From: Akkermansiaceae bacterium
GTDB taxonomy: Bacteria; Verrucomicrobiota; Verrucomicrobiia; Verrucomicrobiales; Akkermansiaceae
Length of the DNA: 64,000 nt
Assembly: GCA_947462535.1 (NCBI GenBank)
Contig: CANHPN010000007.1
Location: 1-64,000 of the forward strand
Direction: 5' to 3'
The translations under genes and the position numbers were made by a program. This document shows positions 1 through 7,836 of this stretch, in pieces. Each line of letters begins with the position of its first letter. The stretch's first letter is position 1. The notes beneath the pieces were generated by a model. That model made no database searches, was not told where the DNA came from, and saw only the letters and a list, made by a program, of their open reading frames with translations.

Positions 1-1534
1 TGTGCCGGCGGGCAAGCGCGAGGACGCGCAGCCCGCGGGCGGCCATTTCCTCCGCCGCACGGTGGACAGCGGCCTTGTCGAGCGGGACCAGGGAATTCTC
101 CTCACCAAGCGCGTCGGCACATCGTTCTAGCAGGCGTTCGAGCGCGCCCACCTTGTAGATGACGCGGCCCGTGCGCGTATCGTGAAGCGTGGCGCGGAAC
201 ATGTGCTCGGACTCGAAGGGGATGCTGTCCAGCACGGGCGAGTCCCGATGCGTATTGGCGTGGATCAAGCCACCCTTCTCCGCCGCGACCAGCAGTGCGG
301 CCTCGGTAGGATCCCCCTGCACCTTGCGCTGGCCGTCCTCGCGGGTGAGTTGTGAATCATTGCAAAGCACACCGGCGCGCAGACATTCGGTGAGCGCGGG
401 ATGATCAGGGAGATTCACGGCCTCGCCGCCGAGCCGGAGTTCTCCCGCGGGTTCATAGCCCGTGCCGGTGACTTGATAGGTTTTTCCGCCCACGAGGATT
501 TCCGTCACGGTCATCTGGTTCTCCGTGAGGGTGCCGGTCTTGTCAGAGCAAATCATGGTGGTGCTGCCGAGCGTCTCGACTGCGGGAAGCTTGCGGATGA
601 TCGCCCGGCGCTTCGCCATCCGCGCCACGCCGATGGCAAGCACGATGGTGACGGCGGCGGGCAGCCCCTCGGGAATCGCGCCGACCGCGAGCGCCACCGC
701 CGCCATGAACATGTCCTCCGCCTTTTCTCCGCGCGCGATGCCGAGGACAAAGGTGGCGGCCGCCAGCGCGAGAATGACCCGGAGCATCAGCTTACTGAAC
801 TGTGCGATCTTCTTCGTCAGCGGCGTGGACAACTCGACCGCGCTGGAAATGAGGTGGGCGATGCGGCCGGTCTCCGTTTGATCGCCGATGCCCCAGACGA
901 CGCTTTCCGCCTGGCCGCTGGTGATCAAGGTGCCGGCGTAGGCGATGTTTTTTCGCTCTGCTAGAATGGTGTCCAGCGCGAGCGGATTGGGATGTTTGGG
1001 GACGGGCAGCGACTCACCGGTGAGCGCGGACTCGTCCACGTGCAGGTTCCGAACGAGGAAAAGCCGCAGGTCGGCGGGCACGCGGTCGCCGGATTGGAGC
1101 AGCACGACATCGCCCGGGACGAGGTCCTCGGAGTGGATTCGCAGCTTGCGACCGTCGCGCCGGACGGTGGCTTCCGTGGTCACCATCCGGCTGAGTGCCT
1201 CGATGGATTTCTCGGCCTTGGTCTCCTGGAGAAATCCGACGACCGCATTGATGAACACGACGCCGAAGATGACCGAGGAATCCACCCACTCGCCCAGCAC
1301 CGCGGTGACGCCCACGGCAAGCAGGAGGATGTAAACGAGCGGCTGGTTGAACTGTTGGAGAAATTTCATCCATCCCGGGGTGCCGCGGCGGGCGGTGACG
1401 CGGTTCAGGCCGAACTCTCCCTGCCGTCGCCGGGCCTCCTCGGCGGACAGGCCCGTGGCTAGATTCACGTCAAGAAACTGGACAGCTTCCTCGACCGGCA
1501 ACTGATGCCAGACTCTGTCGGATAGTTCTTCCAT
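1..1534 (-). CDS. P-type cation-transporting ATPase (partial, C-terminus outside window)
   Basis: ATP-driven inner-membrane cation pump of the P2 (PacL/MgtA/CtpF-like) class. About 511 residues are visible and the C-terminal half lies beyond position 1. From the ATG at 1534 one sees a cation-ATPase N-terminal segment (about 1-70), the first membrane pair, the actuator motif DESALTGESLPVPK with TGES at about residue 172, the membrane motif PEGLPA, and the phosphorylation motif DKTGTLTE with Asp331. There is no N-terminal Cys-rich metal-binding domain and no CPC motif, so a heavy-metal P1B pump is excluded. The ion (Ca, Na, K or Mg) cannot be told without the missing membrane helices. It starts 37 bp after the universal stress gene stop and probably ends the formate/stress operon. 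Confidence 0.93.
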   Translation of the reverse strand, partial: MEELSDRVWHQLPVEEAVQFLDVNLATGLSAEEARRRQGEFGLNRVTARRGTPGWMKFLQQFNQPLVYILLLAVGVTAVLGEWVDSSVIFGVVFINAVVGFLQETKAEKSIEALSRMVTTEATVRRDGRKLRIHSEDLVPGDVVLLQSGDRVPADLRLFLVRNLHVDESALTGESLPVPKHPNPLALDTILAERKNIAYAGTLITSGQAESVVWGIGDQTETGRIAHLISSAVELSTPLTKKIAQFSKLMLRVILALAAATFVLGIARGEKAEDMFMAAVALAVGAIPEGLPAAVTIVLAIGVARMAKRRAIIRKLPAVETLGSTTMICSDKTGTLTENQMTVTEILVGGKTYQVTGTGYEPAGELRLGGEAVNLPDHPALTECLRAGVLCNDSQLTREDGQRKVQGDPTEAALLVAAEKGGLIHANTHRDSPVLDSIPFESEHMFRATLHDTRTGRVIYKVGALERLLERCADALGEENSLVPLDKAAVHRAAEEMAARGLRVLALARRH

Positions 1535-1571
1535 GGGTTGGGTATTCTCACGGTGCCTGGCGGGCGGGCGT

Positions 1572-2936
1572 TCACGTCTCCATGCGCGGGTGGACGAGCA
1601 GCAATGGCCGCGAGCTTTCCGCGAGCACCTTCTGCGCGACCGAGCCCATCAACGCCTTCGACAGTCCTGATAGTCCGTGCGTGGCGCAGCAGATCGCATC
1701 CGCGCCGAACCGCTCTGCCGCCTGGTAGATGCCCGTCGCGGGGTTCTCGTGCTCGGCCACCTCGACCTCGGTGGAAATGCCCATGGCGACTGCCTCGGAT
1801 GGGATCAACAGGCGCAGCTTGTTAGCGCAGGATTGGAGGTGTTTGGCGTGCGCTGCCTTGAAGCTCCTGTTGGTGGGTCCTTGGAGAAACTCGCCGTCAG
1901 GCATTTCATGCGGGTGGGCCACATGGACGAGGTGCAGCGTGCCCCCGCCGCGCAACAGCGAGTAGGCGTGCGGGATCGCGCGGTTGGCGAGGGCGGAGAA
2001 ATCCGTGGTCACCATCACCCGCCGCAGCGGCGGCGCGATGGCCGCGACTCTCGGTCCTGCGGTCTTCATCGGCACCACGGCCACGCTCATGGCTGCATCG
2101 CGCAGAATGCCGCTGGAAACGGACCCGTTCCAGAACCGCTCGAAACCATGGTATTGATGGGAGCCGACGACGATCAAGTCCGCGCCCAGCTGCCTGGCCA
2201 TGGCCGCCAGCGGCGCGTTGGGCTGGCCCCAGTTTGCATCCACGCGGACGCGGAATTTATCCGTCTCTAGCAACTCGGTCACCCGGACCTTCAGGTCGCG
2301 CTCCAGCACGGTCTGGACTTCTGGCAGATTTCCCACCAACGGAACGGGACCGGTGCCACCGAGGCGAGCCCTTTCCTCCAGCGGGAAATCCACGTAACCG
2401 ACCACCACGTCACAGGGGCCCATGCCGAGCAACGTCTTCACCCAGTGCATCGCGGCTTCCGCCGTGGCGGTGAAGTTGAACGCGACGAAGACCTTCAACG
2501 GGCGTTCACCCCGTGCCCATGCCTCAAATGGAGCAGCATCACGCACCACGAGAGTGGGCACGGGTGCCCGCTCCGCCGTCCGCTCCGAGACGCCGCCTAG
2601 CAGCCAGCGGCCGGGGCCCCGCCTGCCAAGCGACGAGACGACCACCATCCGGCAGGATTTCGGCGTCGCCCGCTTGACGATCTCCTCGTCGGGAATTCCC
2701 GCAAGAATGGATGCGCGGACCTCGGCGCCTTGTCCACGAAGGCGGGCCGCCTCCGCAGCCAATTCCTGTTCCAAGGGCGGATGAGCGGGAATCTCGCTGA
2801 CGTGGACGAGCTCCAGCGGCGCGTGCAGGAGCTTCGCCAACGCGCAGGCCGCGTCTGCGGCTTGCGCGGAGTTTGTGGTAAAGTCGGTGCCGCAGAGCAC
2901 AGTCGGCGGGTTTGTTTTCGATGGCTTGTTTTTCAT
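1572..2936 (-). CDS. Universal stress protein with three tandem Usp domains
   Basis: Cytoplasmic stress protein of 454 residues, about three times the size of a single-domain UspA. Three alpha/beta Usp units follow each other (about 10-150, 160-300, 305-454). Each opens with a hydrophobic strand followed by a D/N-F-T/S motif (TVLCGTDFT, VFVAFNFTA, VMVTTDFSA). The third keeps the ATP-binding style G-x2-G-x9-G-S signature in THGLSGLSKALMGSV; the first two are less canonical. The start at 2936 was chosen because it begins MKNKPSK and overlaps the focA stop by 4 bp (ATGA), which indicates translational coupling. The reading frame stays open upstream but that extension is antisense-like shadow over focA. 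Likely co-expressed with formate metabolism under energy or oxygen stress (inference). Confidence 0.92.
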   Translation of the reverse strand: MKNKPSKTNPPTVLCGTDFTTNSAQAADAACALAKLLHAPLELVHVSEIPAHPPLEQELAAEAARLRGQGAEVRASILAGIPDEEIVKRATPKSCRMVVVSSLGRRGPGRWLLGGVSERTAERAPVPTLVVRDAAPFEAWARGERPLKVFVAFNFTATAEAAMHWVKTLLGMGPCDVVVGYVDFPLEERARLGGTGPVPLVGNLPEVQTVLERDLKVRVTELLETDKFRVRVDANWGQPNAPLAAMARQLGADLIVVGSHQYHGFERFWNGSVSSGILRDAAMSVAVVPMKTAGPRVAAIAPPLRRVMVTTDFSALANRAIPHAYSLLRGGGTLHLVHVAHPHEMPDGEFLQGPTNRSFKAAHAKHLQSCANKLRLLIPSEAVAMGISTEVEVAEHENPATGIYQAAERFGADAICCATHGLSGLSKALMGSVAQKVLAESSRPLLLVHPRMET

Positions 2937-3757
2937 GGCTTTTCGGGGGTTGATGATGGAGCGGAAGAGGTTTTCCCGCGGCGGTAGATAGTGTGATAGA
3001 CGAGACCGACCATGCCCGCGCCGCCGACGAGATTGCCGAGGGTGACGGGCACGAGATTCCGCAGCACGTCCGCAGTGCCGATGTCGCCATGCAGGAAAAT
3101 GCCGAGCGGGATGAAATACATGTTCGCCACACTGTGCTCGAAGCCGGCGGCGACGAACGCGCTGATCGGGAAGATGATCGCGAGAATCTTGTCGGCGACG
3201 CTGCGCCCGGCAATCGCCAGCCAGACGGCGAGGCAAACGAGCAAGTTGCAGAGCACACCGCGGAAGAACGCCTCGCCGAAGGGCAGCGCGACCTTCGCGG
3301 TGGCGATGGCCACCGCAGTCCGACCCACCGCGCCATCGCTCATACCGGCGTGGCCGGAGAGTGCGACCATGGCTGCGAGGCCCGCCGCGCCGATGAAGTT
3401 CGCGACATAGACGACGGCTAGATTCGCAAACAGTTTTCCAACGCTGATCCGCCGCGCGACGCACGCCATGACGAGCAGATTGTTTCCCGTGAAAAGCTCG
3501 GCCCCCGCGATGACGACGAGAATCAGCCCGAGCGAAAACACTAGGCCGGCCAGCACACGGGCGACGGCGAAACCCAGCGCGCCATCGCTCAGCACGATTG
3601 TAGAAAAAAGCGCGCCAAGGCCGATGAAACCACCCGCGAGCACGCCGAGCGCCACCATCGGGACCAACGGCAGATTGGCCTTCGTCACGCCGACGTTCTC
3701 CACCCGCTCGGCGATCTCGCGCGGAGAATAACATTCGAAACCGAAGAGCTCAGCCAC
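2933..3757 (-). CDS. focA: FocA/NirC family formate channel
   Basis: Inner-membrane pentameric channel of the formate/nitrite transporter family, 274 residues, the normal size. Six hydrophobic segments are visible. Family signatures include GAELFTGNN in the third membrane region, ANFIGA, GFEHSVANMYFIPLG, and PVTLGNLVGGAG near the end. It overlaps the end of the formate dehydrogenase alpha gene by 8 bp and the following universal stress gene by 4 bp, so translation is probably coupled. Its position straight after a formate dehydrogenase makes formate, rather than nitrite, the likely substrate. Import to feed the dehydrogenase or export of excess formate are both possible. Confidence 0.95.
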   Translation of the reverse strand: MAELFGFECYSPREIAERVENVGVTKANLPLVPMVALGVLAGGFIGLGALFSTIVLSDGALGFAVARVLAGLVFSLGLILVVIAGAELFTGNNLLVMACVARRISVGKLFANLAVVYVANFIGAAGLAAMVALSGHAGMSDGAVGRTAVAIATAKVALPFGEAFFRGVLCNLLVCLAVWLAIAGRSVADKILAIIFPISAFVAAGFEHSVANMYFIPLGIFLHGDIGTADVLRNLVPVTLGNLVGGAGMVGLVYHTIYRRGKTSSAPSSTPEKP

Positions 3758-6425
3758 AGTCGCCTCCCTTCCGTTCGATACGCACCGCCACGACCTTGTA
3801 TTCCGGCGTCATCACCTGCTTGTCGCGACCCTGTCCGGTGAGCCGGTTCAGCCCGGTTTCCCTGGCGTGAAATGTGGCGAAGAGCTCGCCCGCCTTGACG
3901 CGCGGATCGACGTGCAGCGGCATTTCCACCACGCCGTGACGACTCAAAACCCGCACGCATTCGCCCTCTTCGAGTCCGAGCCGCGCGGCGTCGGCAGGGG
4001 AAATGTCGAGCGTGTCGGTGGGGTGCAGTTCGCGGTTCGGCGTGCGCATGGTCATGGTGCCGGCGTTGAATTGATAGAGCGTGCGGCCGCTCGTGAGCAG
4101 TAGCGGATAGTCCGGCGTCGTCGCCTCGCTGGATTCCCGGAAATCGACACATTGCAACGGCGCGATCCTGCTGCCAGCGAAGGATTCCACGTGCAGGATC
4201 GCCGTGCCGGGATGCGACTCGTCAGGACACGGCCACTGCAACCCGCCGTGTTCCAGGCGCGCGTAACTGATGCCCGCGCCCGCCTTCCAGACGCTGCGGA
4301 TTTCATTCCAAATCTCCTCAGCGGAGTGAAACGCGAACGCCGCGCCGGAACCCATCTCCCGCGCCACGTCGCACACGATTTCCCAGTCCGCCCGCGCCTG
4401 GCCCGGAGCCGCCACCGCACGCCGCACGCGCTGGATGCGCCGCTCGGAGTTCATGAAAGTGCCGTCCTTCTCGAACGGCGAAGCCGCGGGCAGAAACACG
4501 TGCCCGAACTCGCGCGCGAGTTCGTTGAAAAACAAATCCTGCACGATGACGAGCTGAACGGAGCTGAGCGCGTCATGCGTCCGGAGCGTGTCGGGATTGG
4601 TGAAAGCCACGTCATAGCCGATCGCCCACAGCGCCTTGAGCTCGCGGCGTCCTGCGGCGTCGATCATTTCCATCAGATTCAAGCCGCGGGCCTTCGGCAG
4701 CTTCGTGTCCCACGCGGCGGCGAACACATCGCGCCCCTGCTCGATGGGAACATAGCCCGTCAGATGCCCCGGCTCGCAGCCCATGTGCGCGGAGCCTTGC
4801 ACGTTGTTCTGGCCGCGCAACGGATTCACTCCGCTGCCGGCCTTGCCGAAATTTCCCGTTAGCAGCGCGAGGTTCACCAGCGCCATCACGCCCTCCGTGC
4901 CCTGCACCTGCTCGGTCATACCGAGTCCGTGGAAGGCCATCGCCGGCACGCTCGAGGCGTAAATCCTCGCCGCCGCGCGGATGTCGTTCGCGCTCACGCC
5001 GCAGATTTCCGCCGCCCGCTCCGGCGTCCAGCCGCGGATGAATTCGCGGAAATCCTCGCCGCCGCTCACCCGCTCGCGCAGCGCCGTTTCATCGGCGAGC
5101 GACTCGTCGAGAATGACGTGCGCGAGGGCGTTGAGCAGCGGAATGTTAGTTCCGGGTCGCAGCGCGAGATGGACGTCGGCTTGAAGCGTCAACTCGGTGG
5201 CGCGCGGATCGATGACAATCAACCTGGCCCCGCGCAGCACCGCCTGTTTGATGCGCGCACCGACGATCGGATGCCCCTCGGTCGGGTTGCAGCCGCAGAT
5301 GAGAAACGACGAGGCGTGCTCGATGTCGTCGAAGGAATTGGTGGCCGCGCCGGTGCCGAGCATCCGCCTCATCGCCGCGGCAGTGGGCGCGTGGCAGACG
5401 CGCGCGCAGCAATCCACGTTGTTGGTGCCGAGCACGACGCGGGCGAATTTCTGCGCGACGTAATTCTCCTCATTCGTCCCCCGCGCCGAGCCCAGCATGC
5501 CGACGCTCTGCGGCCCGTGCGCGTCGAGGGTTTCCTGCAACCGCGTCGCGACGAACCGGGTCGCCTCTTCCCACGTCACCGGCCGCCATTCCGATCCTTC
5601 GCGGATCATCGGCTCGCGCACGCGGTCCGGCGAGTGCGTGAAGCCGAAAGCATAGCGGCCTTTGACGCAGAGATGACCCTTGCTAACGGGCGCGTCGGCC
5701 ACCGGTTTCACCTGCACGATGCGATCATCCCGCGTGCCGACAAGCATCTCGCAGCCAGTGCCGCAATACGGACAAACCGTCCGCGTCCACGCGTCCGGCC
5801 TACCGTGTTCGAGCACCGAGCGGTCCTCGATCGCGCCGGTCGGGCAGGTGTCCGCGCAGGCACCGCAGCTCACGCAATCGCTTTCTAGCAAACTGCCACC
5901 GCGGTTCGGCAGGATGCGCGTGGCGTCGCCGCGCCCCCACGCGCGCCACGCGAACTGGCCCTGCACTTCATCGCAAATCCGGATGCAGCGCGAACAGGTG
6001 ATGCACCGCTCCATGTCCACGTGCAGATAGGGATGCGTGGTGTCGGTGAAATGCTCGCCCGCACCGTCCCCGGCAGCGACGCCGTAATGCCGCAGCCAGT
6101 AGTGAAAAGGTTTGTCGGGCGCTTGCATGACGGCTGCAGCCGGGTAGTCCGCCGCCTGCAGGCGCAGCAAAGTCCGCCGCGCGTCTTCCACTGCGGGCGA
6201 GTGCGTCTCGATTTTCATGCCTTCTAGCAGAAGCGTATTGCAGGCGGTCGCGTGACGGTTCCAACCTTTCACCGCGACCACGCAGAGGCGGCACGCGCCG
6301 CTCGGATGCAGCCGCTCATCGTGACAAAGCGCCGGCACATCCGTGCCGTGGGCGCGCAGGGCGTCGAGGATCGTCGCCCCCTCGGGCGCCTCGCACGGCC
6401 GGCCGTTGATCGTTACGCGAAGCAT
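3750..6425 (-). CDS. fdhA: NAD-dependent formate dehydrogenase, molybdopterin alpha subunit
   Basis: Catalytic subunit of a soluble-type formate dehydrogenase (formate to CO2), 891 residues from the ATG at 6425. Domains in order: NuoG-like [2Fe-2S] ferredoxin (Cys34, 45, 48, 62), a His/Cys segment, two 4Fe-4S clusters (CITCSRCIRIC at about 141-151 and CVSCGACADTC at about 184-194), the molybdopterin-domain 4Fe-4S motif CPYCGTGC at about 218-225, and the active site CCARVCHAP, where Cys344 takes the place of selenocysteine and is followed by His345. The C-terminal molybdopterin-dinucleotide-binding domain is complete. The start was chosen by homology; it overlaps the upstream NuoF-like gene by 13 bp. 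No fdhD or fdsC maturation gene is in the window. Confidence 0.96.
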   Translation of the reverse strand: MLRVTINGRPCEAPEGATILDALRAHGTDVPALCHDERLHPSGACRLCVVAVKGWNRHATACNTLLLEGMKIETHSPAVEDARRTLLRLQAADYPAAAVMQAPDKPFHYWLRHYGVAAGDGAGEHFTDTTHPYLHVDMERCITCSRCIRICDEVQGQFAWRAWGRGDATRILPNRGGSLLESDCVSCGACADTCPTGAIEDRSVLEHGRPDAWTRTVCPYCGTGCEMLVGTRDDRIVQVKPVADAPVSKGHLCVKGRYAFGFTHSPDRVREPMIREGSEWRPVTWEEATRFVATRLQETLDAHGPQSVGMLGSARGTNEENYVAQKFARVVLGTNNVDCCARVCHAPTAAAMRRMLGTGAATNSFDDIEHASSFLICGCNPTEGHPIVGARIKQAVLRGARLIVIDPRATELTLQADVHLALRPGTNIPLLNALAHVILDESLADETALRERVSGGEDFREFIRGWTPERAAEICGVSANDIRAAARIYASSVPAMAFHGLGMTEQVQGTEGVMALVNLALLTGNFGKAGSGVNPLRGQNNVQGSAHMGCEPGHLTGYVPIEQGRDVFAAAWDTKLPKARGLNLMEMIDAAGRRELKALWAIGYDVAFTNPDTLRTHDALSSVQLVIVQDLFFNELAREFGHVFLPAASPFEKDGTFMNSERRIQRVRRAVAAPGQARADWEIVCDVAREMGSGAAFAFHSAEEIWNEIRSVWKAGAGISYARLEHGGLQWPCPDESHPGTAILHVESFAGSRIAPLQCVDFRESSEATTPDYPLLLTSGRTLYQFNAGTMTMRTPNRELHPTDTLDISPADAARLGLEEGECVRVLSRHGVVEMPLHVDPRVKAGELFATFHARETGLNRLTGQGRDKQVMTPEYKVVAVRIERKGGDCG

Positions 6426-7834
6426 GACGCGACCTCCTCTCCGTAGTATCGCATCACGGATTCCGCGAACGCGGCGAGTCCCGTGCCGTGGCCGCAAAGG
6501 CTCGTCCATTTCAAGGCGCTCACGATTTCGCGCCACTCGCCGTCGTCCGCTTTCGCGAAAATTTCCTCGATGCGCCGGGTGCCAAGGCGGCAGGGCGTGC
6601 ATTTGCCGCACGATTCGTAAGCTCCGAACGAAAACACATGCCGCACCAGCGCCGCGATGGACGTGCGCTCGTCGAACGCGATGACCCCACCATGACCGGC
6701 ACTCGCGCCGATGGCCGCGAGCTCCTCGAAACCGAACGGCGTATCCAGCAACCGCGGCGGGATGATACCCGCTAACGGGCCGCCGATGATCACGCCCTTG
6801 AGCGCGCCCACACGCAAACCACCGCCGATTTCCTCCACGATCCGCCGCACTGGAATGCCGAACTCGACTTCATACAAACCGGGCCGCGCGAAGAGCGAGT
6901 TGAGCGACACCAGCTTGGTGCCGCGGCTCTTGGAAAATCCGAATGCCTGATAGGCATCGCCGCCATGCTCGATGATCCACGGCACGTTGGCGAAGGTCTC
7001 GACGTTGTTCGCCACCGTCGGCTGGCCGAAAATTCCGTGTTCCGTCAAATAAGGCGGGCGGGCCACGACCTCGGGACGCCGGCCCTCGATCGACAGCAGC
7101 AGCGCGCTTTCCTCACCGCAAATATAGCTGCCGTGGCCGACGAAAACCTCGATGTCTAAACCACGCCCGAGAATTCCCGCATCGCGTGCCTCCGCCAGCG
7201 CGAGCTCCAGCGACGAACGCGCGGCGGGGTACTCGTGGCGCAGATAGATCCAGCCGCGCGCCGCGCCGATGGCGTGGGCGGCGATCGCCATGCCTTCGAT
7301 CAGCGCGTGCGGATCGTCTTCCATCAGAAAGCGGTCGCTGAACGCGCCCGCGTCGCCTTCGTCCGCATTGGCGACAATATACTTCGGCGCGGACATCTGA
7401 GCCGCCGCAGTTCGCCATTTCCGCCCGGTCGGAAATCCCGCGCCGCCGCGACCGCGCAGGCCTGATTTTTCGACCGCGTCGAGCACCGCAGCGGGCGGAG
7501 CGGCGCGAGCGGTTTCCAAGGCGTGATAGCCGCCGCCGCGCCAATACGTTTCGAGGGAGCGCGCCCCGCCTTCCACCAGCCGCTTGAGCACGACGGCTTC
7601 GCGCGAGTGGACTTCGATGCGGGGACGCAGCTCGGAGAGACCCGTCGCCGGGGATTCGAAGCAACGCCCGAGACAGTAAACCCGCGGGTCTTCACATGGC
7701 TGCGTCTCGCTGCTAGAATTGCGAGCCACGAAGCAAGCCGTGCCTTGGCAAGCCCGCCCCGCGAGATCGCAGCCGCGCAGATGGTAGAACGATTCCACCT
7801 CCGGTCCCGGCTCGTAGCGGCGGCGCGCTTGCAT
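6413..7834 (-). CDS. fdsB: Formate dehydrogenase NADH-binding subunit (short NuoE fused to NuoF)
   Basis: Flavin subunit that passes electrons from the alpha subunit to NAD, 473 residues from the ATG at 7834. The first about 65 residues look like a shortened NuoE [2Fe-2S] thioredoxin fold with Cys29, Cys34, Cys54 and Cys58 (CQGTAC then CLGRC spacing). NuoF follows with the FMN/NAD loop GLRGRGGAGFPTGRKW, the acidic loop ADEGDAGAFSDR, GSYICGEESALL and the C-terminal 4Fe-4S motif SCGKCTPCRLGT. It begins 2 bp after the ppsA stop and runs 13 bp into fdhA. The lack of a separate fdsG/nuoE gene agrees with the fusion. Confidence 0.94.
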   Translation of the reverse strand: MQARRRYEPGPEVESFYHLRGCDLAGRACQGTACFVARNSSSETQPCEDPRVYCLGRCFESPATGLSELRPRIEVHSREAVVLKRLVEGGARSLETYWRGGGYHALETARAAPPAAVLDAVEKSGLRGRGGAGFPTGRKWRTAAAQMSAPKYIVANADEGDAGAFSDRFLMEDDPHALIEGMAIAAHAIGAARGWIYLRHEYPAARSSLELALAEARDAGILGRGLDIEVFVGHGSYICGEESALLLSIEGRRPEVVARPPYLTEHGIFGQPTVANNVETFANVPWIIEHGGDAYQAFGFSKSRGTKLVSLNSLFARPGLYEVEFGIPVRRIVEEIGGGLRVGALKGVIIGGPLAGIIPPRLLDTPFGFEELAAIGASAGHGGVIAFDERTSIAALVRHVFSFGAYESCGKCTPCRLGTRRIEEIFAKADDGEWREIVSALKWTSLCGHGTGLAAFAESVMRYYGEEVASCFA

Positions 7835-7836
7835 GG

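Noticed and set aside
1677-2270. 197-codon plus-strand frame in the Usp gene region
   Set aside because: Antisense to the real gene, with no motif; typical third-position GC shadow.
1572-3734. 720-codon open frame that appears to fuse sequence antisense to the first part of a channel gene with the universal stress protein
   Set aside because: The upstream half overlaps focA in another frame and has shadow composition (Arg-, Gly- and Ala-rich). The Usp protein starts at the ATG at 2936, which overlaps the focA stop.
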